In this document: positions 1 to 6,497 of the stretch, one piece after another
How the letters are laid out: each line of letters starts with the position of its first letter
Position numbering within the stretch: position 1 is the first letter of the stretch
Source: Pusillimonas sp. MFBS29
GTDB taxonomy: Bacteria; Pseudomonadota; Gammaproteobacteria; Burkholderiales; Burkholderiaceae_B
Direction: 5' to 3'
Assembly (NCBI RefSeq): GCF_020687695.1
Contig: NZ_JAJEWL010000004.1
Location: forward strand, 62,001 to 126,000
DNA: 64,000 nucleotides
The notes under the pieces: model-generated
Seen by the model: only the letters and a program-made list of their open reading frames with translations
The model's database searches: none
What the model was told of the DNA's origin: nothing
Position numbers and translations under genes: made by a program

Positions 1-66
1 GGAGCCGCCGATTTCGATCTGAGTGAGATACAAGACTTCTTTGGTGGCACACTGGTCCCTGCATAA
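1..66 (+). CDS. 3' end of an unknown protein (partial)
   Basis: Reading from base 1 gives 21 codons and a TAA stop, ending in DFFGGTLVPA. The start lies outside the window. The fragment is too short to assign a family. Because a type I secretion locus follows, and type I substrates carry C-terminal signals rich in aspartate and hydrophobic residues, this could be the end of a secreted substrate, but that is inference only. It is followed by an inverted repeat at 167-200 that would suit a terminator. Confidence 0.4.
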   Translation, partial: GAADFDLSEIQDFFGGTLVPA

Positions 67-166
67 AGGTAAGGAGCTGACGCCGCTGTTCAACTCATCG
101 GCATATCCGCTATGGATGGTTTCTTCTCACCCTAATTTTCAGCAAGAACCCGTCTCGTAGCAGTCA

Positions 167-200
167 AAGAACCTCGCAATCCCTCGATTGCGAGGTTCTT
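167..200. terminator. Inverted repeat, possible bidirectional terminator
   Basis: Perfect 14-bp arms (167-180 and 187-200, AAGAACCTCGCAAT and its complement) around a 6-base loop. It lies between the gene ending at 66 and the convergent toxin gene ending at 295. Only short T runs follow on either strand, so termination is plausible but not certain. The rest of 67-294 shows nothing recognisable. Confidence 0.5.
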
Positions 201-294
201 CCGCCTTATACCCCAACAAGATAATATGGCTGCCGTGTATAAGGGCGGGCTGCTCCCGCGCCCTTACACACAACACTCACCAAACCAAACACGT

Positions 295-708
295 TCACCC
301 AACCCACGGATTAAATACCCTAACCGGCAGCCCCGCAAAATCTTTAAGCTTGCGCGTAACCAGCACCAGGTCATGCTCCACTGCCGTAGCCGCAAGCAGG
401 CTGTCAATGGCCGGTAGTGGCCGCCCCGCTGCGGCGACCAGGCGCCCCCAACGGTCGGCCACCGCGGCGTCCACGCTTAGAATACGTCCCGTAAAGAAGG
501 TGGGAAGGTCTATCGCCAGCCAGTCCACCAGCGACTGGCGACGTGCGTCTTCAGCAACACCCTCGATGCCCTTGCGGATTTCCCCCAGCGTCAGAACGCT
601 GAGGTACAGCGTCGTTGGCGGGCGTTTTGCGAACCAGTCCAGCACGCCGGGGTCTGGCGATTTGCGGCGCAGTTCGGAAAGCACGTTGGTGTCGATCAGG
701 TAGCTCAA
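295..708 (-). CDS. vapC: PIN-domain toxin, VapC/FitB family
   Basis: Protein of 137 residues, the usual size of a VapC ribonuclease. The N-terminus has the PIN hallmark LIDTNVLSEL with the first metal-binding aspartate. Further acidic residues typical of the fold follow (GEIRKG near residue 45, AIDSLLAATA near 100, and a late VTRKLKDF). PIN toxins cut RNA and are held inactive by the cognate antitoxin. The start overlaps the end of the upstream antitoxin gene by 4 bases, so the two are translationally coupled. The RNA target cannot be read from sequence. Confidence 0.87.
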   Translation of the reverse strand: MSYLIDTNVLSELRRKSPDPGVLDWFAKRPPTTLYLSVLTLGEIRKGIEGVAEDARRQSLVDWLAIDLPTFFTGRILSVDAAVADRWGRLVAAAGRPLPAIDSLLAATAVEHDLVLVTRKLKDFAGLPVRVFNPWVG

Positions 709-953
709 AACGCAACATCCCGCGGCAGGCTCTGGTCACGTTCCAGCGCAATGTCGTCCGTGTCGTAGAGCGGCGAGCGGCGCATAAAGTCCACCAGTGA
801 GTCCTGTGCCTGCGACAGGCGGTTAAAGGTTTCCCGTGAAATTACAACCGCCACCGATTTCCCATGCAGGGTGATGTCTTGGGGTTGCGTTTGAGCGCGC
901 TTTACCAGTTCCGACATGCGTGCCTTGGCTTCCTGCATTTGCCACGTCTGCAT
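705..953 (-). CDS. Phd/YefM-type antitoxin for the PIN toxin
   Basis: Protein of 82 residues. The N-terminus, MQTWQMQEAKARMSELVKRA, and the later stretch ITLHGKSVAVVIS are typical of the Phd/YefM fold, whose N-terminal half binds DNA while the C-terminal tail wraps the toxin. A good ribosome binding site (GGGAGAGGG) precedes the ATG at 953. It is first in a two-gene operon with the PIN toxin, and a palindrome lies just upstream at 967-989, which fits autorepression by the antitoxin or the complex. Confidence 0.85.
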   Translation of the reverse strand: MQTWQMQEAKARMSELVKRAQTQPQDITLHGKSVAVVISRETFNRLSQAQDSLVDFMRRSPLYDTDDIALERDQSLPRDVAF

Positions 954-966
954 GCGCCCTCTCCCT

Positions 967-989
967 AATCTGACTATACAGGTCAGATT
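967..989 (-). promoter_or_regulatory. Palindromic operator of the vapC-type operon
   Basis: Perfect inverted repeat AATCTGAC - 7 bases - GTCAGATT, 14 bases upstream of the antitoxin start. Phd-family antitoxins bind palindromes in this position to repress their own operon. No clean promoter hexamers can be assigned around it. Confidence 0.6.
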
Positions 990-1053
990 TTAACAATACC
1001 CACAACTTCCTTCAAGCTTTTGACCGGTGCAAGCTTGGTGTTATCGTACCCCC

Positions 1054-1674
1054 ATGGACAAAACCACCGACACCACTTACCCGCTTAGCGGCCATATCAA
1101 CATCGCCTTCAGCGCCTGCGAAGACCGCCTCGTCATCAATGCACAGCGACCCAGTCAAGGGGCTGTGCACCTACTGCTGACGCGGCGCATGAGCATGATT
1201 GTCTTGCAGCAGCTGCTGGTCAAGCTGCCCGAGCTGACCGGGCTGGGCCAGACGCCCGCCGCCTACTGGAAGGAAGTGCTGCAGATGGCGCATCAGAAAG
1301 CCATGCAGGCCAAACTCGATGCCGACAGCGCCAAGGTGGCGGCAAAGGCGGAACAGTTCGGCCAGGCAAGCGCCGCGGGCCAGGACACTGCGGTCGCGAA
1401 GGCTGAAATTTTTCTGGCCACCGAGCTGACGGTCAGGCTGGACGATAAACAATTGATACTGGCGTTCAAGGGCCTGCCCATGCCGCAGGCCATGACGCAG
1501 GCCAGCGCGCAGCAGCCGGTGCTGGCCATGCCTTTGGCGCCCGAGCACGTGCACCAGTTGATCGAGCTGCTGATCAAGAAGTCACAAGCCGCCCACTGGC
1601 ATCTGCCGCTGGATTTGCCCTGGCTGGACAGCCCCGAACCGCAAGACACCAGCCTGGGTGTGTTGCTGCATTAA
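1054..1674 (+). CDS. Unknown protein next to the Sap-like secretion locus
   Basis: Not recognised. From the ATG at 1054 it has 206 residues; a GTG at 1027 would add nine. It is soluble in appearance, with no signal peptide or membrane segment, an alanine/glutamine-rich middle (about residues 85-125, likely helical) and hydrophobic beta-like stretches such as ILAFKGLPMP. No Shine-Dalgarno is seen; TTGACC (1020-1025) and TATCGT (1042-1047) would start transcription close to the ATG, so a leaderless message is possible. It precedes sapC with a REP/RAYT island between, so it may once have been the first gene of the secretion operon. Confidence 0.6.
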   Translation: MDKTTDTTYPLSGHINIAFSACEDRLVINAQRPSQGAVHLLLTRRMSMIVLQQLLVKLPELTGLGQTPAAYWKEVLQMAHQKAMQAKLDADSAKVAAKAEQFGQASAAGQDTAVAKAEIFLATELTVRLDDKQLILAFKGLPMPQAMTQASAQQPVLAMPLAPEHVHQLIELLIKKSQAAHWHLPLDLPWLDSPEPQDTSLGVLLH

Positions 1675-1680
1675 GGAGCC

Positions 1681-1730
1681 GAATGGGGTCAGACACGATT
1701 ATCTTTTGATAATCGTGTCTGACCCCATTC
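1681..1730. repeat. REP palindrome, copy 1
   Basis: Perfect 50-base palindrome: 23-base arms starting GAATGGGGTCAGACACG, closed by a TTTT loop. It begins six bases after the stop of the unknown gene at 1674. The same sequence recurs at 2476-2525 and, with slightly different ends, at 3615-3666. Such repeats are the substrate of RAYT transposases, one of which is encoded at 2926-3618. Confidence 0.93.
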
Positions 1731-1753
1731 ACACGTTGGACATTGCAGGTTTC

Positions 1754-1788
1754 AGTACTTTCACGCAATGAGCTTTGTGTTCACTCAC
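1754..1788 (+). repeat. Diverged 35-bp repeat downstream of REP copy 1
   Basis: This 35-base stretch matches 2536-2570 at 28 of 35 positions, without gaps. Both lie a similar short distance after a REP palindrome, so the repeated unit was longer than the palindrome itself or the segment was duplicated. Confidence 0.6.
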
Positions 1789-1838
1789 ACTATCCCCATT
1801 CAGTACAACTGGTCATAGTAAGGACCTTGCGGGCTTGG

Positions 1839-1851
1839 TAGTTGTTAACTA
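1839..1851 (+). promoter_or_regulatory. Small palindrome upstream of brnT
   Basis: TAGTT-GTT-AACTA, eight bases before the brnT start. Its position fits an autoregulatory operator of the toxin-antitoxin pair, but it is short and could be chance. Confidence 0.35.
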
Positions 1852-1858
1852 TAAGCCA

Positions 1859-2158
1859 ATGAACTATACTGAATGTATCGATTTCGAATGGGACGGTGCC
1901 AAAAGCGACTCGTGTTTTCAAGAGCGCGGGTTTGACTTTTCCTTTGCTGCACGGGCATTTCTCGACCCTGATCGGATCATCCAGCCCGATATCCGACACA
2001 GCTACGGGGAAGATCGATACCGGCTTATGGGTGCCATCGAGTATCGCCTATTCGTGGTGGTCTATACATCAAGGCACGACGTCATTCGTATTATTTCGGC
2101 CCGCAAAGCCAATAAGCGTGAGGTCAGTATCTATGAAAAAAACACGCATAACACTTAA
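1859..2158 (+). CDS. brnT: BrnT-family toxin
   Basis: Protein of 99 residues from the ATG at 1859 (an upstream in-frame start at 1775 would add sequence unlike the family). It shows the BrnT pattern: FEWDGAKSD near the N-terminus, an FEARAF-like segment (FSFAARAFLDPDR), GEDRYRLMGAIEYRLFVVVY, and the closing IRIISARKANKRE. BrnT is a RelE-like ribonuclease toxin of type II systems. Its end overlaps the start of the next gene by 26 bases, and that gene is the expected antitoxin. It sits in the REP island, consistent with horizontal acquisition. Confidence 0.88.
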   Translation: MNYTECIDFEWDGAKSDSCFQERGFDFSFAARAFLDPDRIIQPDIRHSYGEDRYRLMGAIEYRLFVVVYTSRHDVIRIISARKANKREVSIYEKNTHNT

Positions 2159-2468
2159 TCCGGCAGATCCTGTTTCGATGAATCTGGGGCGCGTGGATCT
2201 TGCTCGCGTTGATGCCACTACAGAAGCGGATGTTTCCCGACAGGCAGCGGCCGATGAAGCAGAGGCCGTACTGGATACCGCCCGGTATGCGCGGCGTGTT
2301 CGCAAACGTCTGGGGCTCAGCCAAGCTCAGTTTTCAGCGCGAATCGATGTTCCCATAGACACTATCAGAAACTGGGAACAGGGAAAGCGCAGCCCCACAG
2401 GAGCGGCCAAATCATTGCTGAAGATTCTCGACAAAGTGCCCGAACTTGCATTGGCGGCACTGCACTAG
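2133..2468 (+). CDS. HTH (XRE-like) antitoxin partner of BrnT
   Basis: Protein of 111 residues beginning MKKTRITLNPADPVSMNLGR. The first half is polar and probably binds the toxin. The second half is a helix-turn-helix of the XRE/HigA kind: LGLSQAQFSARIDVPIDTIR, then NWEQGKRSPTGAAKSLLKI. Classical BrnA antitoxins are ribbon-helix-helix proteins, so this pair uses the alternative HTH partner also found with BrnT. The start overlaps brnT by 26 bases. Its stop at 2468 is followed after seven bases by a REP palindrome that could end the transcript. Confidence 0.82.
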   Translation: MKKTRITLNPADPVSMNLGRVDLARVDATTEADVSRQAAADEAEAVLDTARYARRVRKRLGLSQAQFSARIDVPIDTIRNWEQGKRSPTGAAKSLLKILDKVPELALAALH

Positions 2469-2475
2469 GAAAGCC

Positions 2476-2525
2476 GAATGGGGTCAGACACGATTATCTT
2501 TTGATAATCGTGTCTGACCCCATTC
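2476..2525. repeat. REP palindrome, copy 2
   Basis: Identical to the 50-base palindrome at 1681-1730, including the TTTT loop and the preceding GCC. It starts seven bases after the antitoxin stop codon. Confidence 0.93.
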
Positions 2526-2535
2526 ACATTCACAA

Positions 2536-2570
2536 AGTACTTTTCCGTATTGAGCTTTACGTTCACTCTC
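2536..2570 (+). repeat. Diverged 35-bp repeat downstream of REP copy 2
   Basis: Partner of 1754-1788 (28 of 35 bases identical), placed just after REP copy 2. Confidence 0.6.
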
Positions 2571-2638
2571 GCTGTTGTTCATCAATCCCATCCGCCATAG
2601 TAGAGGCCTCGACATCTTCTTGTTCAAGCCCCCATGTC

Positions 2639-2858
2639 GATGACGTCAGCCAGATCGAAAAGGAACACAATATGACCTACGTCAACACCATTGAACGCGT
2701 CGCGCTCAGGCGCGGGCATGAAGAAGGCAAGCTCGAAGCAGCCTCCAGCATTCTTGCTTCGCTGATTACCCGCAAGTTCGACTCGCGTGGCTGACGCTGA
2801 CCAAGTCAGCCTGGATCGCTGGACTTTACAAATCCTGGATGCGCAGCGAATTGCCAAC
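2639..2858 (+). pseudogene. Remnant of an Rpn/PD-(D/E)XK nuclease family gene (C-terminal part)
   Basis: Only the C-terminal part is recognisable. The frame through 2672-2794 reads MTYVNTIERVALRRGHEEGK followed by a helix ending LITRKFDSRG, as in the tail of Rpn (recombination-promoting nuclease, formerly transposase_31/DUF4351) proteins. The conserved ending, SLDRWTLQILDAQRI, continues in another frame from about 2787, so there is a frameshift near 2785. The N-terminal nuclease domain is absent and the 3' end runs into a half REP at 2859. The gene is therefore dead. Confidence 0.65.
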
Positions 2859-2875
2859 GGGGTCAGACACGATAT
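2859..2875 (+). repeat. Half REP upstream of the RAYT gene
   Basis: GGGGTCAGACACGAT matches one arm of the REP palindromes at 1681, 2476 and 3615. The second arm is missing; instead GATATTG is repeated directly. With the palindrome at the 3' end it brackets the RAYT gene. Confidence 0.75.
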
Positions 2876-2925
2876 TGCGATATTGAACTTACCTTGCCAG
2901 TTTAAACATCTGTCGTGGAGCACTT

Positions 2926-3618
2926 ATGGCGCGCCTTCCTCGCTATGTCATCCCTGGGCAACCACAGCACATCATCCAGCGAGGCAACAACCGGCAGCCT
3001 ATTTTTGCCTCAGTGGCCGATTATCAGTTTTTTCGTGACGCTCTGGTCGATGCCGCCCACAAACACGGTCTGGCGATTCATGCATACGTCTGGATGACCA
3101 ATCACGTTCATTTGCTTGCCACGCCAAGCGCTGGAGACAGCATCAGCAAGGTTTTTCAGTCTACGGGAAGGCGTTATGTGCAGCATTTCAACTATACATA
3201 TCAGCGCAGCGGCACCCTATGGGAAGGACGCTACCGCGCTACAGTGGTGGATAGTGAGCGCTATCTGCTGACGCTGATGCGCTATATCGAGCTAAACCCG
3301 GTGCGGGCCGGCATGGTGGCTCACCCCGGTGATTACCGTTGGTCCAGCCATACTTTCAATGCGCAAGGCCACGCTGGCCCCAACTCAAGCTGGCTGACAC
3401 CTCATCAGCTGTATTCCCGTCTGGGAAGAAATAAAGAGGAGCAGCAGAGCGCCTACCAGAGGTTGTTCAAGATAGCGCTACCCGATCAGGATTTGCAGGC
3501 AATCCGAGAATCGACCCACAAGGGCTGGGCGTTGGGAAACGAACACTTCCAGAGAAGAATCGAAGGATTGGCAAGTCGACAAGCCGCATCAAAGGGAGTG
3601 GGCAGGCCAAAGATGTAA
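2926..3618 (+). CDS. REP-associated tyrosine transposase (RAYT)
   Basis: Protein of 230 residues of the Y1/HUH transposase superfamily, RAYT branch. The HUH motif is intact in MTNHVHLLATP (H60 and H62). The RAYT block GTLWEGRYRATVV is followed by candidate nucleophile Y113 in SERYLLTL and by RYIELNPVRAGM. RAYTs nick and join REP palindromes as single strands. The gene has a half REP upstream (2859) and REPs over and after its stop codon, the normal setting of an active or recently active RAYT. The C-terminus ends in GVGRPKM, a possible DNA-backbone-binding tail. No frameshift is seen. Confidence 0.93.
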   Translation: MARLPRYVIPGQPQHIIQRGNNRQPIFASVADYQFFRDALVDAAHKHGLAIHAYVWMTNHVHLLATPSAGDSISKVFQSTGRRYVQHFNYTYQRSGTLWEGRYRATVVDSERYLLTLMRYIELNPVRAGMVAHPGDYRWSSHTFNAQGHAGPNSSWLTPHQLYSRLGRNKEEQQSAYQRLFKIALPDQDLQAIRESTHKGWALGNEHFQRRIEGLASRQAASKGVGRPKM

Positions 3619-3666
3619 TGGGGTCAGACACGATTATCTTTTGATAATCGTGTCTGACCCCATTAC
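3615..3666. repeat. REP palindrome, copy 3, over the RAYT stop codon
   Basis: Perfect 52-base palindrome with 24-base arms (GTAATGGGGTCAGACACG...) and a TTTT loop. It differs from copies 1 and 2 only at the ends (GTAAT for GAAT). The RAYT stop TAA (3616-3618) lies inside the left arm. Confidence 0.93.
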
Positions 3667-3728
3667 ATCGAAGGTTAATCGTGTCTGACCCCATTACATC
3701 GAAGGTTAATCGTGTCTGACCCCATTAC
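3667..3728 (+). repeat. Two tandem 31-bp half-REP units
   Basis: Two exact direct repeats of 31 bases (3667-3697 and 3698-3728). Each has ATCGAAGGT, then TAATCGTGTCTGACCCC, then ATTAC: the right REP arm without its partner. They extend the REP cluster towards sapC and may come from slippage or failed REP insertion. Confidence 0.9.
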
Positions 3729-3767
3729 AATTACAATACCGAGACCCTCTATTCACAGGACTGCCGT

Positions 3768-4556
3768 ATGGCCAAACTTCAAGTCGTCTCCAAGGAACTG
3801 CATGCCGGCAAGCGCTGGCAGCGTTATGCTTCTTATTCATTTGCCACGGGCGATTCGGTGGCGGCGCTGGTGGCGCAGGAACTGCCGCGCGCCTGCATGA
3901 CTTTGCCCATAGGCTTTATTTCGGTGAACGATGGCTATGTGCCGGTGGCGGTGCAGGGCTTGGCGGCGGGCAAGAATCTGCTGGTGGCGCCCGATGGCCG
4001 CTGGCTGGGCGGCTATGTGCCCGCAGCTTATCGCGGCTATCCGTTTGCCCTGGCCAATACCGATAACGGCCAGCAGCAGGTGCTGTGCATTATTGAAGAC
4101 AGCGGCCTGATTTCCGACGACACGGGCGAGCCTTTCTTTGGCGAAGACGAAAAACCCACCAAGGCGGTTACTGATGTGCTGAATTTCCTGGGTCAGATTG
4201 CGGCCAACCGGGTCGCCACGCAGGCGGCATGCGCGGCGCTGCAAAAGCATAATCTTATTCAGCCCTGGCCCATCAAGGTTCAGGCCGAAGGCGGCGAGCA
4301 AAATGTTCAGGGGCTGTTCCGCATTGACGAGGCGGCCATGAATCAGCTGGAGCCGGAACCCTTGGCTGAACTGCAGAAGTCGGGCGCCCTGCCCATAGCT
4401 TTTTGTCAGTTGCTGTCCATGCAGCACTTGGAAAAACTGGGCAAGCTGGCTCAACAGCATGCGGCAGCCGGAGCGGCGCTGCAACCCGCCGGCGGCGACC
4501 TGGATCTTGAATTCCTGAACGACGGCGGAACCATCAATTTCGGCGGTCTGGCCTGA
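3768..4556 (+). CDS. sapC: SapC family protein
   Basis: Protein of 262 residues with no signal peptide. It matches the SapC family first noted beside the S-layer secretion genes sapDEF of Campylobacter fetus: it opens with a MAKLQVVSKELHAGKRWQRY-like region, has repeated GYVP motifs (DGYVPVAVQGLAAGKNL, GGYVPAAYRGYPF) and ends with a polar tail. The biochemical role is not known. Here it also stands before an ABC transporter, fusion protein and TolC-like gene, so it is probably an accessory to that type I system. It should not be confused with SapC of peptide permeases. An AGGA precedes the ATG, and a terminator-like hairpin follows. Confidence 0.85.
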   Translation: MAKLQVVSKELHAGKRWQRYASYSFATGDSVAALVAQELPRACMTLPIGFISVNDGYVPVAVQGLAAGKNLLVAPDGRWLGGYVPAAYRGYPFALANTDNGQQQVLCIIEDSGLISDDTGEPFFGEDEKPTKAVTDVLNFLGQIAANRVATQAACAALQKHNLIQPWPIKVQAEGGEQNVQGLFRIDEAAMNQLEPEPLAELQKSGALPIAFCQLLSMQHLEKLGKLAQQHAAAGAALQPAGGDLDLEFLNDGGTINFGGLA

Positions 4557-4592
4557 GCCTGCCCGGGCGCCACGCAAGGTGTTGCATTTATA

Positions 4593-4621
4593 GAAAAGCT
4601 GCCTTTTCTGGCGGCTTTTTC
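4593..4621 (+). terminator. Terminator-like hairpin after sapC
   Basis: AAAAGCTGCC - TTTTCT - GGCGGCTTTTT: ten-base arms with one mismatch and a T run. It separates sapC from the transporter genes, which then need their own promoter. Confidence 0.7.
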
Positions 4622-4645
4622 AACTGGGCGTCAGAGACAACATGT

Positions 4646-4673
4646 TATAGTAAAAAGCTTTTTTAAAAAGCTT
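4646..4673 (+). promoter_or_regulatory. Possible promoter and AT-rich palindrome before the ABC transporter gene
   Basis: TATAGT at 4646-4651 could be a -10 box; no convincing -35 is seen. Just downstream is the perfect palindrome AAGCTTTTT-T-AAAAAGCTT (4655-4673), where an operator or a hairpin at the transcript start would lie. Confidence 0.4.
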
Positions 4674-4743
4674 CAAAATCTTTCTGTTTTTACACTGCGT
4701 GCGTTGTTGCGGATCGCAACAACGGCGCCTACTGGTTTTTCGC

Positions 4744-6495
4744 ATGAAGTCATCCCGTCGCACCGAACTAGGCGAAGCGCTATACCGATTTCGCAAGACG
4801 TTCTACAGTCTGGCCGCGTTCAGCTGCGTCATCAATATCCTTGCGCTGACGCCTTCCATTTATATGCTGCAGGTGTACGACCGGGTGCTGGCCAGCAGCA
4901 ATGAAACCACGCTGCTGATGCTTACGCTGCTGGTGGTGGGCCTGTATGTGTTGTCGGGCATGCTGGAATTCACCCGCGCCTCGGTGCTGATTCGGGTGGG
5001 CAACCGTTTCGACATGATGCTGAATCAGCGCGTGTTCACGGCCGCCTTCGAGCGCAATCTGCGCCGCCAGGGCGGCAACCCGTCGCAGGCCGTTCACGAC
5101 CTGACCAATCTGCGCCAGTTCCTTACGGGCAATGCGCTGTTTGCTTTCTTCGATGCGCCCTGGACGCCCATTTATATATTGGTCACCTTCATGGTGCACC
5201 CGCTGCTGGGCCTGATTACGCTGGGCGGCTCCATTATTCTGTTCATATTGGCCTATATCACCAATATTTCCACACAAAAGCCGCTGGCCGAGGCCAATCA
5301 GGCGTCCATCGCGGCGGGCGCGTTTGCCAATAATCATTTGCGCAATGCCGAAGTGATCGAAGCCATGGGCATGCTGCCCGGCCTGCGCGCGCGCTGGTTC
5401 GGTCAGCATCGCCGAGTCTTGTCGCTGCAAACGCTGGCTTCCGACCGCAATGCACGCATCAGTTCTGTTACCCGCTTTGTGCGTATTTCCCTGCAATCCT
5501 TGATTCTGGGCGCGGGCGCGCTGTTGGTTATCGAGGGCACGATCACGGCCGGCATGATGATTGTCTGCTCCATACTGATGGGCAAGGCGCTGGGTCCGGT
5601 GGAACTGGCCATCGGCACCTGGAAGCAGGCACTGTCCACCCGCCAGGCCTATGCCAGGCTCGACGAAATGCTGCAGTCGGCACCCGCGCGCGGCGACACG
5701 CTAAGCCTGCCGGCGCCGAAGGGCGAGCTCTTGCTGGAAAACGTCTACGCCTCGGCCCCGGGCGGGCAGGCTGCCATTCTGAAGGGCGTTAATTTCGGCG
5801 TGAAGCCCGGCGAGACCGTGGGCATTATTGGCCCCTCGGCATCGGGCAAGTCCACCCTGGCGCGCCTGCTGGTGGGCGTGTGGCCGGCGCAGGCCGGCAA
5901 AGTGCGCCTTGACGGCGCCGATGTGTATTTGTGGAATAAAGATGAACTGGGCCCGCACGTGGGTTACCTGCCGCAAGATATCGAGCTGTTCGAAGGCACC
6001 ATCGCCGAGAATATCGCCCGTTTTGGCGAAACCGATTCGGCCAAGGTCATAGAAGCGGCCAGCCATGCGGGTGTGCACGAGATGATTCTGCGCCTGCCCA
6101 AGGGCTATGACACCCGCCTGGGCACCGACGGCGCGTCTTTGTCGGGCGGCCAGAAGCAGCGCGTGGCGCTGGCGCGGGCCATATATGGCGATCCGGCGCT
6201 TATTGTGCTGGACGAACCGAACTCCAACCTGGACGACGTGGGCGAAGCCGCCCTGGTCCAGACCGTTCTTGGCCTGAAAAAACGGGGAGCAACCGTTATT
6301 TTGATCACGCACCGCATGAATGTGCTCAGCGCGGTCGACAAGCTGCTGGTCATGCGCGAAGGCACGCCGGCCATGTATGGCCCGCGTGAGGAAGTGCTGA
6401 AGGGTTTGCGCCAGCAGCAGATTCAGGCGGCGGCCGCACCGGGCGCCGCAGGTCAGGGCTCGCCATTGCAGATTGTGGGTAAAGGCCAGGTTTGA
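4744..6495 (+). CDS. Type I secretion ABC transporter, SapD/PrtD type
   Basis: Inner membrane exporter subunit of 583 residues (ATG at 4744; an upstream in-frame start at 4699 would add a poor 15-residue extension). The first 300 residues form the transmembrane domain, with hydrophobic segments such as FSCVINILALTPSIYMLQVY. The nucleotide-binding domain has Walker A GPSASGKST near 362, Q-loop PQDIELFEG, signature LSGGQKQRV near 465, Walker B LIVLDEPNSNLDD near 487 and the H-loop ITHR. There is no C39 peptidase domain, so it belongs with the RTX/S-layer type (PrtD, AprD, SapD) rather than bacteriocin exporters. The stop is two bases before the start of the fusion protein gene. Confidence 0.93.
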   Translation: MKSSRRTELGEALYRFRKTFYSLAAFSCVINILALTPSIYMLQVYDRVLASSNETTLLMLTLLVVGLYVLSGMLEFTRASVLIRVGNRFDMMLNQRVFTAAFERNLRRQGGNPSQAVHDLTNLRQFLTGNALFAFFDAPWTPIYILVTFMVHPLLGLITLGGSIILFILAYITNISTQKPLAEANQASIAAGAFANNHLRNAEVIEAMGMLPGLRARWFGQHRRVLSLQTLASDRNARISSVTRFVRISLQSLILGAGALLVIEGTITAGMMIVCSILMGKALGPVELAIGTWKQALSTRQAYARLDEMLQSAPARGDTLSLPAPKGELLLENVYASAPGGQAAILKGVNFGVKPGETVGIIGPSASGKSTLARLLVGVWPAQAGKVRLDGADVYLWNKDELGPHVGYLPQDIELFEGTIAENIARFGETDSAKVIEAASHAGVHEMILRLPKGYDTRLGTDGASLSGGQKQRVALARAIYGDPALIVLDEPNSNLDDVGEAALVQTVLGLKKRGATVILITHRMNVLSAVDKLLVMREGTPAMYGPREEVLKGLRQQQIQAAAAPGAAGQGSPLQIVGKGQV

Positions 6496-6497
6496 AC

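Noticed and set aside
3615-3728. REP cluster taken as a CRISPR array
   Set aside because: The tandem units abut with no spacers, and the sequence equals a REP arm; no cas genes are near.
3768-4556. SapC as a peptide-uptake permease subunit
   Set aside because: The protein has no membrane helices; it is the unrelated SapC of S-layer loci.
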